A DNA stretch of 64,000 nt from Candidatus Nitrospira nitrificans. Lineage in GTDB: Bacteria; Nitrospirota; Nitrospiria; Nitrospirales; Nitrospiraceae. A model generated the notes under the pieces. It made no database searches and was not told the origin of the DNA. It saw nothing but the letters and a program-made list of their open reading frames with translations. The DNA is taken from contig NZ_CZPZ01000023.1 of NCBI RefSeq assembly GCF_001458775.1, positions 124,001 through 188,000 of the forward strand, given 5' to 3'. Shown here piece after piece: positions 52,882 through 62,411 of this stretch. The position numbers were made by a program, and so were the translations under genes. How positions within the stretch are numbered: the stretch's first letter is position 1; each line of letters begins with the position of its first letter.

Positions 52882-53088
52882 TTAAGGTTGAGTCGAGAGT
52901 GAAGGAGTATCCTGGCAATGCGCTTGTGGTTTAGCACAGACGGGTGCTATCTGCCGCTGAAGTTCCTCTACGTAATATTCAAGAAGTTGGCACTCATCCG
53001 ATGTGAGTCTTCCACTTTCATGCGTGAAGCCAAATAAACGCTCGCATGATTGCATGAACTTTTTAACTTCTGGCCGCACGTTTTCCAT
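52882..53088 (-). CDS. Small protein, 68 aa (divergent pair member)
   Basis: MENVRPEVKKFMQSCERLFG then LTSDECQLLEYYVEELQRQI. Short helical protein with a Cys-rich tail. Similar in pattern to the protein at 53216. Function unknown. ATG at 53088. Confidence 0.5.
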   Translation of the reverse strand: MENVRPEVKKFMQSCERLFGFTHESGRLTSDECQLLEYYVEELQRQIAPVCAKPQAHCQDTPSLSTQP

Positions 53089-53215
53089 GGGCGAGGTTTT
53101 AGCATAAGAACCACAATTCGTAAACCATATATTTTCTGAGCTTAATTACAGCGAAGCGACGATCCTTCCCCGCGATGGACTCACTCTGGCAGCTGATACA
53201 GCGCCATTGTTCACC

Positions 53216-53368
53216 ATGCTACAGCGTTTCCCCGTGTGGAGGATCGTCCGCATTGCTCGCACCCTGGTTATGGAAGAAACCCTCGGCGACCAACTTACCA
53301 GAGAGGAAGCGGAAGTTGTGCGTTACTGCACCTCTGAGCTACTTGAAACAGTGCCTGAATTGCCTTAG
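53216..53368 (+). CDS. Small protein, 50 aa (divergent pair member)
   Basis: MLQRFPVWRIVRIARTLVME then LTREEAEVVRYCTSELLETV. The E-x-x-x-Y-x-x-E-L pattern matches LTSDECQLLEYYVEELQ at 52882. Too short for the ORF threshold. A larger overlapping frame (53175-53402) is less protein-like. Confidence 0.45.
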   Translation: MLQRFPVWRIVRIARTLVMEETLGDQLTREEAEVVRYCTSELLETVPELP

Positions 53369-53582
53369 CGACTGTACCTGTTCACGCTGCTTGAACCAAT
53401 GACGGCTGGCGGGGTCTGCAGATTGGCGGAGTGAGCATGGAATCCTTATTCGCAGAAATGCATTCCTGGTAAATAACGGCACTCCCAGTTGAACGTCCTG
53501 GGTGACAATTTGGTCATTGGCTCTCGACAGTAGCGCCGTTTACGCATGACCTTCAATGAATTGGCGGAGACGGTGTGAGTAT

Positions 53583-53768
53583 TTATCCGGGACAACTCGG
53601 ATGTTTGCAGAAGCAAGCATTTCCCTCCTTATCGGTCGTTCGGCATTCGGCAGAGCAGAATTCGTTTCCAGCCGGCGCGGAACACCTACACCGAGGATGT
53701 GCACACTTCTTTTCCGTCCTGATTTCACCCAGTGGTATGCAATATGAACGTGTTCGTACCGTGCACAC
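53583..53768 (-). CDS. Metallothionein-like protein
   Basis: 61 residues if GTG at 53768 is the start. The core EKKCAHPRCRCSAPAGNEFC then SAECRTTDKEGNACFCKHPSC has 9 Cys and is the bacterial metallothionein pattern (CAHPxCxC, FCSxxC, CxCxHPxC). It should hold Zn, Cu or Cd. The start is uncertain, as no ATG lies in frame. Confidence 0.65.
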   Translation of the reverse strand: MCTVRTRSYCIPLGEIRTEKKCAHPRCRCSAPAGNEFCSAECRTTDKEGNACFCKHPSCPG

Positions 53769-53781
53769 GGGCTTCTTCCCT

Positions 53782-54147
53782 TCAGCTATGTGTCGGCGCT
53801 GGACTGGCACGCATCCACCCAATTTCCGGTTCAGCGCCAAGAAAACGTACCGGACGATCACGACTGAGATGCTCCGGCGTAATAATGTAGGTTCCATAGA
53901 TGCACGGGATCCAGATTCTTTTCGCCGCCGTCTGGCAAAATCCAGAAAATACATAGGCGAGTCCACCAACGATTCCACCCCCCAGAGCGAATGCCGCTTT
54001 AAACGGGAAGTAGAGGATCGTGGCAGCTGCGGCGGTAAGCTGTATGTCAGGAGGTGCCTGGCTCCAAGCCGGAGGAACCAGCACCGAGCAGTAGGCGATG
54101 ACTACGATAAAAACCACGAGCGGGAATCTCACGGACAGCTCCTTCAT
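53782..54147 (-). CDS. Secreted or membrane protein, 121 aa
   Basis: Starts MKELSVRFPLVVFIVVIAYC, a signal peptide, ending PAWSQA. A glycine-rich helix pair FALGGGIVGGLAYVFSGF follows and then a Tyr-Ile-Ile-Thr-Pro region. Family not named. ATG 54147 follows AGGGTGAGA; the GTG at 54153 is the alternative. Confidence 0.65.
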   Translation of the reverse strand: MKELSVRFPLVVFIVVIAYCSVLVPPAWSQAPPDIQLTAAAATILYFPFKAAFALGGGIVGGLAYVFSGFCQTAAKRIWIPCIYGTYIITPEHLSRDRPVRFLGAEPEIGWMRASPAPTHS

Positions 54148-54165
54148 TCTCACCCTGAGCCCCCC

Positions 54166-54498
54166 TTAATTATCCCGCTGCAACGTCGTCGTAAGGCCCT
54201 GGTCTGTCACATAGGCTTTAACCAAGTCGCCCGTCACCACTTTGTCCAACTTGGTTCTTTTATCGACATGGATTCTTTGGATCATGCCATCGTTGTCCAT
54301 GATGTAGTAATATTCACCCTCTTTTCTCACTAAGGTCCCTTCTTTTCTCGTCAGGGTACCCGTGATAGGGTCGTGCATGAGATGCTCGTTAATGGTTGGA
54401 TGAGTTTCTTTTTGAGCCATGGGATCGGCTGGGGAGGCCGAGCCGAGTCCGGAACCCAATAGTCCGCCCACTAGCATCGATAGAAATCGAACTTCCAT
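54166..54498 (-). CDS. Exported protein, 110 aa
   Basis: Signal peptide MEVRFLSMLVGGLLGSGLGSA. The mature part is KEGTLVRKEGEYYYIMDNDG then VDKRTKLDKVVTGDLVKAYV, a beta barrel pattern. Function unknown. It is the first of two exported-protein genes on this strand; the gene at 53782-54147 begins 18 bp after its stop. Confidence 0.6.
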   Translation of the reverse strand: MEVRFLSMLVGGLLGSGLGSASPADPMAQKETHPTINEHLMHDPITGTLTRKEGTLVRKEGEYYYIMDNDGMIQRIHVDKRTKLDKVVTGDLVKAYVTDQGLTTTLQRDN

Positions 54499-54840
54499 TG
54501 AGGCCCTCCGTTCAGTATTTACTGTCGCGTAGAGCTACCGAATTTGTAACGGGGGAAATTCCTTGGACGAGAGGTGGAGAGTGTGAGGCAATAAGGAACA
54601 TGGGCAAGGTCGATTGTCATGGCTGGAATGTAGGGCCTTCACGTCCGGACCAAATCCACCGTCCTTTTAGACGATTCGAGATTTGCCCCTGCGACCGGGC
54701 GATACTGTGGACTTCTGTTCGGAGAGGCTGTACTCATTGCGGGAGTAGGCAGCCGAAGCCAGATTGCTGCCCAACGGAAAGGGGTCCCCAACCTTCCGAA
54801 ATGGAGGCAGTGAGGGAAGGGGTGGTAAAACAACTGAAAC
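54499..54840. other. Gene-free 342-bp region
   Basis: No ORF on either strand here is supported by a start, ribosome site or protein-like composition. Probably a promoter zone for 54166-54498. I see nothing else in it. Confidence 0.4.
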
Positions 54841-55146
54841 CTAATTCAGTGGAAAGTCCGAGGGAATGGGTTTGGCAGTCTCCGACTCCGGAGCAAGGAC
54901 ACGAATCCTTCCCCGTAATGTCCTTCGCTCAAGTTCACTGTGCTGCGCAGATGCCCATGCGAGTGACCATTTCCTGTCTGCTTTTGCGAACTGCATGTCG
55001 TATGTGGTTTCTGTCGTCACCCATGTTTCAAGACGATCGGCTGGCGGAGGTACGCGTGAGTGAAGAGGTTCATTAGCAGACCAATCCCCTCGTACCCAGC
55101 CTCGCGGAGTCAGATGCCACTCAAAATGGACGATGTCTTTACTCAT
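54841..55146 (-). CDS. Hypothetical protein, 101 aa
   Basis: MSKDIVHFEWHLTPRGWVRG then TETTYDMQFAKADRKWSLAW. No family. Starts are open to 55227; the ATG at 55146 or a Met 19 codons before. Beta-rich. Low certainty on the start. Confidence 0.5.
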   Translation of the reverse strand: MSKDIVHFEWHLTPRGWVRGDWSANEPLHSRVPPPADRLETWVTTETTYDMQFAKADRKWSLAWASAQHSELERRTLRGRIRVLAPESETAKPIPSDFPLN

Positions 55147-55339
55147 GAAGAAAATGCTATGGGCTTGGCGTGACAGATAACTTCTATATCGACCGTCCGG
55201 CATAATCACACGGTGAGCTGGCGACACTAATTCTTCTTCTCAAATGGGAACCATGGTTCTGTGTTCTGGCCGGAGGAGGGATAATTTGTCGATCCATGGC
55301 TGACAGTATTAACTGTTTCAATTATCGGCCTTGCACATT

Positions 55340-55792
55340 TTACAACCGCCTTGCCACGTTGGCTTGTAAACCGCTTGCTGTGGAAAGGTTCTGTGTCGTG
55401 TCATTCTTTCCATAGCCCGCCGACCAGGCATGGTTGACAACCAGTGTCCACGACTCTTTCCTTGATAAGAGCGGATCATAGAGCACCGCATAGAGGCTTT
55501 GCATCTCCTTTTGAAATGCTGTCCGCGCATGGGTCGGAATTCCGCCTGCGACCGCTAGGGATGTCAGATATTCGCCACGGCCCTGCGCAATATCGCCCCT
55601 GACACTCTCGTAGGCAAATCCGACAAACCGTTCCAATTGCTGACGAGCTTTGGCAGGCCCGGTCGGCGCACTGTTGCCCGGTGAGGTGCTAGACGTAATG
55701 TCAAAGGGGGCTTGAAGGGTATCGGTAGTTGGTCCGCATGAAACCCCGCCCATGAAAAGTATCGGAATCAAGAAGGCCGCGCTCGTTTTCAT
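55340..55792 (-). CDS. Lipoprotein, 150 aa
   Basis: MKTSAAFLIPILFMGGVSCG is a lipoprotein signal. The mature helical domain has FVGFAYESVRGDIAQGRGEYL then WSAGYGKND, which somewhat resembles DUF3015 proteins. ATG 55792 with AGGAGG just before. Confidence 0.65.
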   Translation of the reverse strand: MKTSAAFLIPILFMGGVSCGPTTDTLQAPFDITSSTSPGNSAPTGPAKARQQLERFVGFAYESVRGDIAQGRGEYLTSLAVAGGIPTHARTAFQKEMQSLYAVLYDPLLSRKESWTLVVNHAWSAGYGKNDTTQNLSTASGLQANVARRL

Positions 55793-56011
55793 CCTGTCCT
55801 CCTGGGAGGGATGGACCCCCATTATTATAGTAATCACGACATAACACCAAGCGTAGCATGACCGATGTGCTGGTCTTGACTAGGCAATGCCCTGGGATGC
55901 CATCGGAGCTATAAAATGTCCTCCCTTTCCAGGGGAATACCTAACTGCGCCACCAATGAAAGAAAGATATACAAAGAACGGCATGCGAAGACCATCAGGA
56001 AAGGATAAGTT

Positions 56012-56404
56012 ATGACGGAAGTGAACTCCATGTATCATGCACAATCCCGAAGCGATGCACTCAAATCGCAGATCGATAAGCTTGAAAGCCTCGCCCATCA
56101 TACGGTTGTGGATCCCGTCTTCGATCAGTTCGACGCCGACACCGAAGACATCCTGACCAAAATATATGGAACCAATCATCCGTACATGGAATCTTACAAA
56201 TATGCCACGATAGCGGAAGCCGAAGCGCTGGTAAATTTGCCGGAATCGGCTCAGGAGCCCCAATCGCGAGACATGCCCAAGAAGGGACTACTGCAACGCC
56301 GGCAGGCGCTACAAAGTATTCTAACCGAGCTGCAGGCACTTGAAATGCAAGAAGCGGATGTTCTAACCGGAGAAGATCGCGAGGATCCGCCAGGCCCCAG
56401 CTAA
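56012..56404 (+). CDS. Hypothetical protein, 130 aa
   Basis: Starts MTEVNSMYHAQSRSDALKSQ, helical, acidic, ends EDREDPPGPS. No motif known. ATG with GGAAAGGATAAG. Next gene is 379 bp on. Confidence 0.55.
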   Translation: MTEVNSMYHAQSRSDALKSQIDKLESLAHHTVVDPVFDQFDADTEDILTKIYGTNHPYMESYKYATIAEAEALVNLPESAQEPQSRDMPKKGLLQRRQALQSILTELQALEMQEADVLTGEDREDPPGPS

Positions 56405-56782
56405 GGTAGGCATAAAATCTTTTCCCCGACCCGTGCCTCGTGCTGCAAGCCTCGCCTGGCGTGTTTCGCAGTACTTCGTTCAGTCCTAACAACATGAGGC
56501 CACGAGTATATATCGCCTTGGATTCTTTACCTGAGTCTCACCCAATCAGTGCGCCACGATGGGGTGAATCCCGTCGTTGTCCCGGTCCTTTCATGGTATT
56601 CGTTGCTCTCATTGCCAAGCCACTTCTTGTCGATGCTGCAGAACGATCTTCGGAATGCAGAGAGGCTGCGCGCGCAACTTCTACGAACTGGTGAGGCCTG
56701 CCGCACGAGTCCACTTTCATTGACGCCCCTATTCGTGGTTGTGTATAACGAGAGCGCTGGCGAATTTTTCTAGAGGATCGTT
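56405..56782. other. Gene-free 378-bp region before the deoxyhypusine-synthase-like gene
   Basis: One coding-like fragment, LQNDLRNAERLRAQLL near 56640, has no clear start or ribosome site. Otherwise nothing is seen. Confidence 0.4.
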
Positions 56783-57889
56783 ATGTACGCACGGGAATTT
56801 CGTGACGGTGCCAAAGACGGTTTGGAAGCGCTCGAGCCGCTGGATCCCGACAAGATTGCGTCGTTCAGCGATCTGCTCGAAGCGATGGGCAAGACTGCGT
56901 TCGGGGGGCGGCATCTCGGCCACGCGTTCGATGTACTGTGGGCGATGATCGAGGATCCTGACTGCCACGTTGTGATGACCTTGTCCGGCGCGATGACGAT
57001 CGCCAAGATGGGCAAGATCATCACGAAGATGATTGATGAGGGCATGGTGCAATGCATCGTCTCGACCGGGGCGTTGATGGCGCATGGCCTCAGTGAGTCG
57101 GTCGGCAAGACGCATTATCGCCATGATCCTGCGATGAGCGACGAAGAGCTCTTTCGAAAAGGGTACAATCGCGTCTATGACACGCTCGAGATGGAATCGA
57201 ATTTGAATTATGTCGAGCACGTTGTCGCGCAAACGTTGAAGCGCCTCGATCAGGATCAGCCGCTTTCGTCGGCCGTTCTCACGAAGGAGATCGGGAAGAC
57301 GTTGGCGGAGGAGTTGGACGGCGACGGAATTCTGAAAAGCGCGTATTTGAAAAAGGTGCCGGTGTATATTCCGGCGTTCACTGATTCGGAAGTGGGGTTG
57401 GACATGGGAACCTGGGCGATGGCTCGGGAGGTCGATCGAGCCCGGTCTCAGGTCGAGCCCGGGAGGGATCTGGATATTTTACGAGCGATCCATCAGTCAT
57501 ATCCCTCATTCAATCCGTACCTCGATCTCAACAGCTATGCCGACCATGTCCTTTCCGCTAAACGACTTGGCATTTTCACGATCGGCGGAGGGGTTCCTCG
57601 GAACTGGGCGCAACAGGTTGGGCCCTACATTGAAATCGGTAATCTTCGGTTGGGCCTGAACGTGAAACCGCCTCGATTTCATTACGGGGTGCGCATTTGT
57701 CCTGAACCGGATTACTGGGGGGGGCTCAGCGGCTGCACGTACCAAGAGGGTCTGTCCTGGGGGAAATTTGTGACTCCCAAAGACGGTGGGCGATTTGCTG
57801 AAGTCTTAAGCGATGCCACGGTTGTCTGGCCCTTGTTGATGATGGGGATTCTGGAACGAAAGAAGGCCGGCGCGGTGCGTCGCTCATGA
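56783..57889 (+). CDS. Deoxyhypusine-synthase-like protein
   Basis: 368 residues with the DHS fold: VVMTLSGAMTIAKMGKII near residue 70, IVSTGALMAHGLSES near 92, IPAFTDSEVGLDMGTW near 195. At the position of the active-site Lys of DHS (usually GGGxxKHH) it reads GGGVPRNWAQQ, so the Lys is missing. Bacterial relatives can make homospermidine or spermidine. It lies in a cluster with arginine decarboxylase and agmatinase, so a polyamine aminobutyltransferase is likely. The stop overlaps the next ATG (ATGA). Confidence 0.75.
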   Translation: MYAREFRDGAKDGLEALEPLDPDKIASFSDLLEAMGKTAFGGRHLGHAFDVLWAMIEDPDCHVVMTLSGAMTIAKMGKIITKMIDEGMVQCIVSTGALMAHGLSESVGKTHYRHDPAMSDEELFRKGYNRVYDTLEMESNLNYVEHVVAQTLKRLDQDQPLSSAVLTKEIGKTLAEELDGDGILKSAYLKKVPVYIPAFTDSEVGLDMGTWAMAREVDRARSQVEPGRDLDILRAIHQSYPSFNPYLDLNSYADHVLSAKRLGIFTIGGGVPRNWAQQVGPYIEIGNLRLGLNVKPPRFHYGVRICPEPDYWGGLSGCTYQEGLSWGKFVTPKDGGRFAEVLSDATVVWPLLMMGILERKKAGAVRRS

Positions 57890-58527
57890 TTCGAATGGTA
57901 GGTCGACGATCGGTTCAGCTGTTCGTGTGCGGCGCCCTTCTGTGGTCTTCCTCGGTCCTTGCCGGGCCCTCATCTGAAAGCGACGTGCGGATCAGGGGGC
58001 AAGCCAACGCGCCTGTGACCTTGATCGAATATTCCGATTTCACATGCGGGTATTGTGTGAAATTTTTCAAACAGACGTGGCCGCGGATTCAAGCTCGCTA
58101 TGTCGACACGGGAAAAGTTCGATTTATCTACCGCGATTTTCCACGAGGGGATCAAGGATCCGGGGTAGATGCGGCCATGGCCGCCCGATGTGCCGGTGGA
58201 CAAGGGCAGTATTGGGCGATGCATGACCGATTGTTCGCCGAAGGGGGCCAATTGGGTAAGCAGGTCTATCTCCGCCATGCCGCGGCGCTCAATTTGGATC
58301 AGCCTGCGTTTGAGCGGTGTGTGAATGATGGACGGTATACGAAAGCTATTTTTGATGATCGCCAAGAAGCCAATCAATGGGGATTTCACGGGACCCCTGG
58401 GTTCATCCTTGTGCGAACGTCCAGTGAGCCGACGGATAAAGAGCCGGCGGTCGCGATCCCTGGAGCCTTTCCATTCGAGATGTTTGCGGAGGAAATCGAT
58501 CGGCTTCTGGCGGGTGAAAAAAAATAG
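57886..58527 (+). CDS. DsbA-like thiol-disulfide protein
   Basis: 213 residues with a signal peptide (RRSVQLFVCGALLWSSSVLAG). Redox motif FTCGYCVKFF near residue 51 (CGYC) and cis-Pro FHGTPGFIL. Periplasmic disulfide oxidase or isomerase. Translationally coupled to the deoxyhypusine-synthase-like gene by a 4-bp overlap. Confidence 0.85.
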   Translation: MIRMVGRRSVQLFVCGALLWSSSVLAGPSSESDVRIRGQANAPVTLIEYSDFTCGYCVKFFKQTWPRIQARYVDTGKVRFIYRDFPRGDQGSGVDAAMAARCAGGQGQYWAMHDRLFAEGGQLGKQVYLRHAAALNLDQPAFERCVNDGRYTKAIFDDRQEANQWGFHGTPGFILVRTSSEPTDKEPAVAIPGAFPFEMFAEEIDRLLAGEKK

Positions 58528-58624
58528 CTGAACTGTGCTGGAGCAGCGTGAGTCTTTGAGCGCACAGTTGACATCGGCGCGCAGGTACGATAGTCCTCTT
58601 CGACAATAAAGGTAGGGTGCTCCT

Positions 58625-58897
58625 ATGGCTTCAATGCAATCGTTCTGGCCCGTCTCTCATCGTGATGATGATTTTTGGGTGTGCATGTCGTGCCTGACCG
58701 AAGTGTTCTACAGAAAAGTTCCGATGCCGGACTGTCCGTCGTGTCACGGAGTGTCGACCTACGAAGGATTTGCGTTGGAGGCGATCCGCGATTGGGGTAC
58801 GGAAGAACTGATCGCCAAGGCCGTTGTCGCGCAAGAAGCAGCCACGGCTGCTCAGCCTGTCGTTGAAACCGCTGCGCCGGTTGAAGCGGCGGACTAA
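58625..58897 (+). CDS. Zinc-ribbon protein, 90 aa
   Basis: MASMQSFWPVSHRDDDFWVC with MSCLTEV and later MPDCPSCHGVSTYEGF. The pattern CxxC (WVCMSC) and CPSC form a Cys4 site. The tail is Ala-rich (AAQPVVETAAPVEAAD). Unnamed family. Lies within the polyamine-type cluster. Confidence 0.6.
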   Translation: MASMQSFWPVSHRDDDFWVCMSCLTEVFYRKVPMPDCPSCHGVSTYEGFALEAIRDWGTEELIAKAVVAQEAATAAQPVVETAAPVEAAD

Positions 58898-58915
58898 ACC
58901 TCATCACAGACTCCG

Positions 58916-60382
58916 GTGAGTCTTCCAGTGCAGGATTCCCGTCCGTTCCTCGTGCATGGCCAATGGAAGTCAGGCGAGCGCGTGGCTCCCGTCGTTGATC
59001 CGTTCACCGGGAAACTTGTCGCTCAGGTGACCCAAGCCACTGAATCGGATGTCGATGAGGCCATCGCATCCACGTGCAGCGCGGCTGCCATCATGGGCCA
59101 GCTTCCGGCGCATGCCAGATACGACACTCTCCAGCAGGTTGCAGCCTTACTCTATCGACGGCGAGATGAGGTCGCGCAGACCATCACGGCGGAGGCCGGT
59201 AAGCCGATTACCGACGCGAAGCGGGAAGTCAGCCGGGCAATCCAAACCTTCACGGTTGCCGCCGAAGAGGCGCGCCGGATTCCGGGCGAGGTGGTTCCGC
59301 TGGATTGGACACCGGGCTTCGATACGCACCTTGGGCTGCTCCGTCGGTTTCCGATCGGCCCGATTCTCGGCATTACGCCCTTCAACTTTCCGCTGAACCT
59401 CGTGGCCCACAAGGTGGCGCCGGCGCTCGCCGCCGGCAATCCGATTCTGATCAAGCCGGCGCCTCAAACCCCGTTGACGGCTTTGCTTCTCGGAGAGATC
59501 GCGCTCGAAGCGGGACTTCCTCCGGGCGGGCTCAATGTGGTGCCCTGCGACAATGCCCTGGCCGAGCGGATGGTGGTCGATCCTCGATTCAAGTTGCTGA
59601 GTTTCACCGGAAGCGCCTCGGTGGGATGGATGCTGAAGGCCAAATGTGGAAAGAAAAAAGTCACGCTCGAACTCGGGGGCAACGCCGGCGTGGTCATCGA
59701 ACCCGACGCCGATCTTGAGCTGGCGGCCCGGCGTTGCGCGGCGGGCGGATTTGGGTATGCCGGCCAGACGTGCATTTCGGTGCAGCGGGTCTTCGTCCAC
59801 CATTCGATCGCCGATGCGTTTACGACCAAGTTGCTCATGCATGTCGCTCGATTGAAGGTGGGAGATCCGACAGACGAAGCGACGAGCATCGGTCCTCTTA
59901 TCGATCACGTGGCTGCGCAGCGCGTGGAGAGCTGGATCGGAGAAGCCGTCGCGGAAGGGGCAAGGGTGCTGTTGGGTGGAAAGCGGATGGGCTCTCTCGT
60001 TGAAGCGACGGTGTTGTCGAACGTGAAGCCCGACATGAAAATCTCGTGTCAGGAGGTGTTTGGGCCGGTCGTGACCGTGACGCCGTATCGCCAGCTCAGC
60101 GAGGCCGTGGCGCTGCTCAATCAATCGGACTATGGATTGCAGGCCGGTCTTTTTACGCAGGACATCAACAAGATTTTTTACGCCTTTCGACATATGGAAG
60201 TCGGGGCGGTCTTGGCGAATGAGATCCCCACGTTTCGGGCGGATCATATGCCCTACGGTGGGGTGAAGGATTCCGGGTCGGGCCGCGAAGGCGTTCGTGC
60301 CGCGATCGAAGATATGACCGAGCCGCGCATGCTCATCTTGAATTTAAAAGACCCTTCTAATCTCTCCGAAAAAAGTGTCTAG
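58916..60382 (+). CDS. Aldehyde dehydrogenase family protein
   Basis: 488 residues. Motifs are [20 protein letters not shown] near 160, [11 protein letters not shown] near 228, [14 protein letters not shown] near 250 and [14 protein letters not shown] near 285, with catalytic Cys in GQTC. May oxidise 4-aminobutanal or similar aldehydes from polyamine breakdown, by context. GTG at 58916 lacks a strong site; a second GTG at 58928 is possible. Confidence 0.9.
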   Translation: MSLPVQDSRPFLVHGQWKSGERVAPVVDPFTGKLVAQVTQATESDVDEAIASTCSAAAIMGQLPAHARYDTLQQVAALLYRRRDEVAQTITAEAGKPITDAKREVSRAIQTFTVAAEEARRIPGEVVPLDWTPGFDTHLGLLRRFPIGPILGITPFNFPLNLVAHKVAPALAAGNPILIKPAPQTPLTALLLGEIALEAGLPPGGLNVVPCDNALAERMVVDPRFKLLSFTGSASVGWMLKAKCGKKKVTLELGGNAGVVIEPDADLELAARRCAAGGFGYAGQTCISVQRVFVHHSIADAFTTKLLMHVARLKVGDPTDEATSIGPLIDHVAAQRVESWIGEAVAEGARVLLGGKRMGSLVEATVLSNVKPDMKISCQEVFGPVVTVTPYRQLSEAVALLNQSDYGLQAGLFTQDINKIFYAFRHMEVGAVLANEIPTFRADHMPYGGVKDSGSGREGVRAAIEDMTEPRMLILNLKDPSNLSEKSV

Positions 60383-60534
60383 AAGATATTGCGAAGCCAG
60401 TCCAATCTTGCTACAACAAGCGCCCGATAGTGCAGTTGATCTGGTCCGGTTTGTCTGGCTGGCGGATTGGAATAACGTCACCACGCAACCTCCGAACAAC
60501 CAGACAGGCCGATCACCAGATGAAAGGGGAGATG

Positions 60535-61104
60535 ATGGTACCTACGCATATGTTTTTAACGAGAGGAGTGGGGGTCCACAAGGAAAAGCTGACCTCCTTC
60601 GAGGAAGCGTTGCGCAGCGCCGGTGTGGCCTACTGCAACCTCGTCAGCGTGTCGTCCATTCTTCCGCCCCATTGCAAGGTTGTTCCCCGGAAGCGCGGGG
60701 AGAAACTGTTGAAGCCTGGAGAGATTACGTTTTGTGTCATGGCCCGTTCCGAAACCAACGAACGAAATCAGCTGGTTTCAGCATCCGTCGGCCTTGCGAA
60801 GCCCACCGATCTAGGCACGTATGGCTATCTGTCCGAGCACCATGCCCATGGTGAGACGGACGAGGAGACCGGAGAGTATACCGAAGATCTGGCCGCGCAG
60901 ATGCTGGCGACGACGTTAGGAGTCGAGTTCGACCCGAATGTGGCTTGGAAAGAGCGTGAGCAAGTGTTCAAGATGGGTGGGAAAATCGTGAAGACCCAGA
61001 ATATCACACAGTCGGCCGTCGGAAAGAAGGGGAAGTGGACGACGGTCATTGCATTGGCGGTCTTCATTCCACCGGAGAATGTCCCCGCCCGTTCTCGCAA
61101 GTAG
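60535..61104 (+). CDS. Pyruvoyl-dependent arginine decarboxylase
   Basis: 189 residues. The self-cleavage site is [12 protein letters not shown] with Ser40-Ser41 giving the pyruvoyl group. The rest, [20 protein letters not shown] then [12 protein letters not shown], matches the PvlArgDC family. Makes agmatine from arginine. ATG 60535 has AGGGG 5 bp before; starts at 60520 and 60532 also exist. Downstream is agmatinase after a repeat. Confidence 0.9.
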   Translation: MVPTHMFLTRGVGVHKEKLTSFEEALRSAGVAYCNLVSVSSILPPHCKVVPRKRGEKLLKPGEITFCVMARSETNERNQLVSASVGLAKPTDLGTYGYLSEHHAHGETDEETGEYTEDLAAQMLATTLGVEFDPNVAWKEREQVFKMGGKIVKTQNITQSAVGKKGKWTTVIALAVFIPPENVPARSRK

Positions 61105-61157
61105 AGGCTTGTCGGTCTTGGCTGTCCTCATACCGCCTCAGCCGTTGGTCTAACAGG

Positions 61158-61380
61158 GTGCTGAAAAATCTCCCAGCGGCGTTCCCCGCCTTGCCGAAAC
61201 GGCTTCGCGAGGCAGGTCGCATCGCTTGGAAGTCTGTGAAGCCCGCTTCGCCAACTCAGCCCGCATCGACGAGTCTGCGAGGCGAGCTCGCCTCGATGAG
61301 TTGGCCCCGGGTCGATGAGTCCGCGAAGCGGGCGCGCCGGGGCTGGGTGGGTGAGAGAAGTCTGGCCGTTTGAGCATCCT
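61158..61380. repeat. Large composite intergenic repeat before the agmatinase gene
   Basis: Contains CAGCGGCGTTC-type block, GTGAAGCCCGCTTCGCC (shared with 36510), CAGCCCGCATCGACGAGTCTGCGAGG, and an inverted copy around 61290-61330 (GGTCGATGAGTCCGCGAAGCGGGC). Related to the element at 62412-62616. It fills most of the 371-bp gap. Confidence 0.6.
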
Positions 61381-61475
61381 GAAGTGATTCCGGTATTAGC
61401 ACCGAACGGAAACGCGCCCATATTTTTGGCATCCATCGAGTTTTTACACAGCCTACTGATCTACGAAGAACGCCC

Positions 61476-62408
61476 ATGACGCTTCCCGTCGGTTGGGAAG
61501 GGCCCGACCACAACTTCCTGGGTATCGAGGAACCCTGGTGTCATCCGGACCACGCGGGCGTCTACGTGTTGCCCGCTCCTTATGAGCACACCTCCAGCTA
61601 TATCCGTGGATCGGACCATGGTCCGTCAGCCATTTTGGAAGCCTCGTGCCAGGTTGAATTCTACGACGAACAACTCGGGGCTGAACCGTTCCGAGAATGG
61701 GGCGGGATCGCGACCGCTTCACCCCTCGACCTCAAAGGGAGCGTCGACCGCGCGGCCGTCGAGGCCATTGAAGCGTTTGTTGCCCCGCATGTCGGAACCG
61801 GACGGTTTCTCATCACGCTGACCGGTGAACACACCGGCGCATTGGGAGCGATCCGGGCCCATGCGAAACGATATCCGCAGATGACCGTGGTGCAGATCGA
61901 CGCCCATGGAGACCTGCGGGATGCCTATCAGGGCAATCCGTTCAGCCATGCCAGCGTCATGGCGCGGGTAGTGGACGATGGTTTATCACTGGTGCAGGTA
62001 GGCATCCGATCGATCAGCCGGGAAGAGGTCGCTCGTGTCGAGGCCACGGACCGGATCACAACGTTTTATGCGGCAACGATCCTTGATCCATTCGGTCCGT
62101 ACCAAGGTCAGGCGTCGAACTGGATACCGGACGTAGTCGCGGCTTGCCGGACGCCCGTGTACCTGACATTCGACTGTGACGGGTTGGATGCCTCCATCGT
62201 GCCCGCTTTAGGCACTCCCGAGCCGGGTGGGCTTGGATGGTACGAGACCCTCAATCTCATCACGGCGCTGGCCAACGGGCCAGGCATCGTCGGCATGGAT
62301 GTCAGCGAGATCGCCCCCATCGAAGGATTCGTGGCGCCGCAATTTTCCATTGCACGGTTGATCTATCGCATGCTCGGTCGTATCAAGGCCGGCCGTCGTG
62401 TGCATTAA
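61476..62408 (+). CDS. Agmatinase (arginase family)
   Basis: 310 residues. Mn ligands: LTGEHTGALGA near residue 115, QIDAHGDLRD near 140 and FDCDGLDASIVPALGTPEPGG near 230. Hydrolyses agmatine to putrescine and urea, continuing from the arginine decarboxylase. The GTPEPGG signature supports agmatinase over arginase. ATG at 61476. Confidence 0.92.
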   Translation: MTLPVGWEGPDHNFLGIEEPWCHPDHAGVYVLPAPYEHTSSYIRGSDHGPSAILEASCQVEFYDEQLGAEPFREWGGIATASPLDLKGSVDRAAVEAIEAFVAPHVGTGRFLITLTGEHTGALGAIRAHAKRYPQMTVVQIDAHGDLRDAYQGNPFSHASVMARVVDDGLSLVQVGIRSISREEVARVEATDRITTFYAATILDPFGPYQGQASNWIPDVVAACRTPVYLTFDCDGLDASIVPALGTPEPGGLGWYETLNLITALANGPGIVGMDVSEIAPIEGFVAPQFSIARLIYRMLGRIKAGRRVH

Positions 62409-62411
62409 GCC

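Noticed and set aside
53175-53402. 75-codon plus-strand frame over the 50-residue gene
   Set aside because: Its sequence is Cys- and Ser-rich and not protein-like; the other frame gives a helical protein similar to its neighbour.
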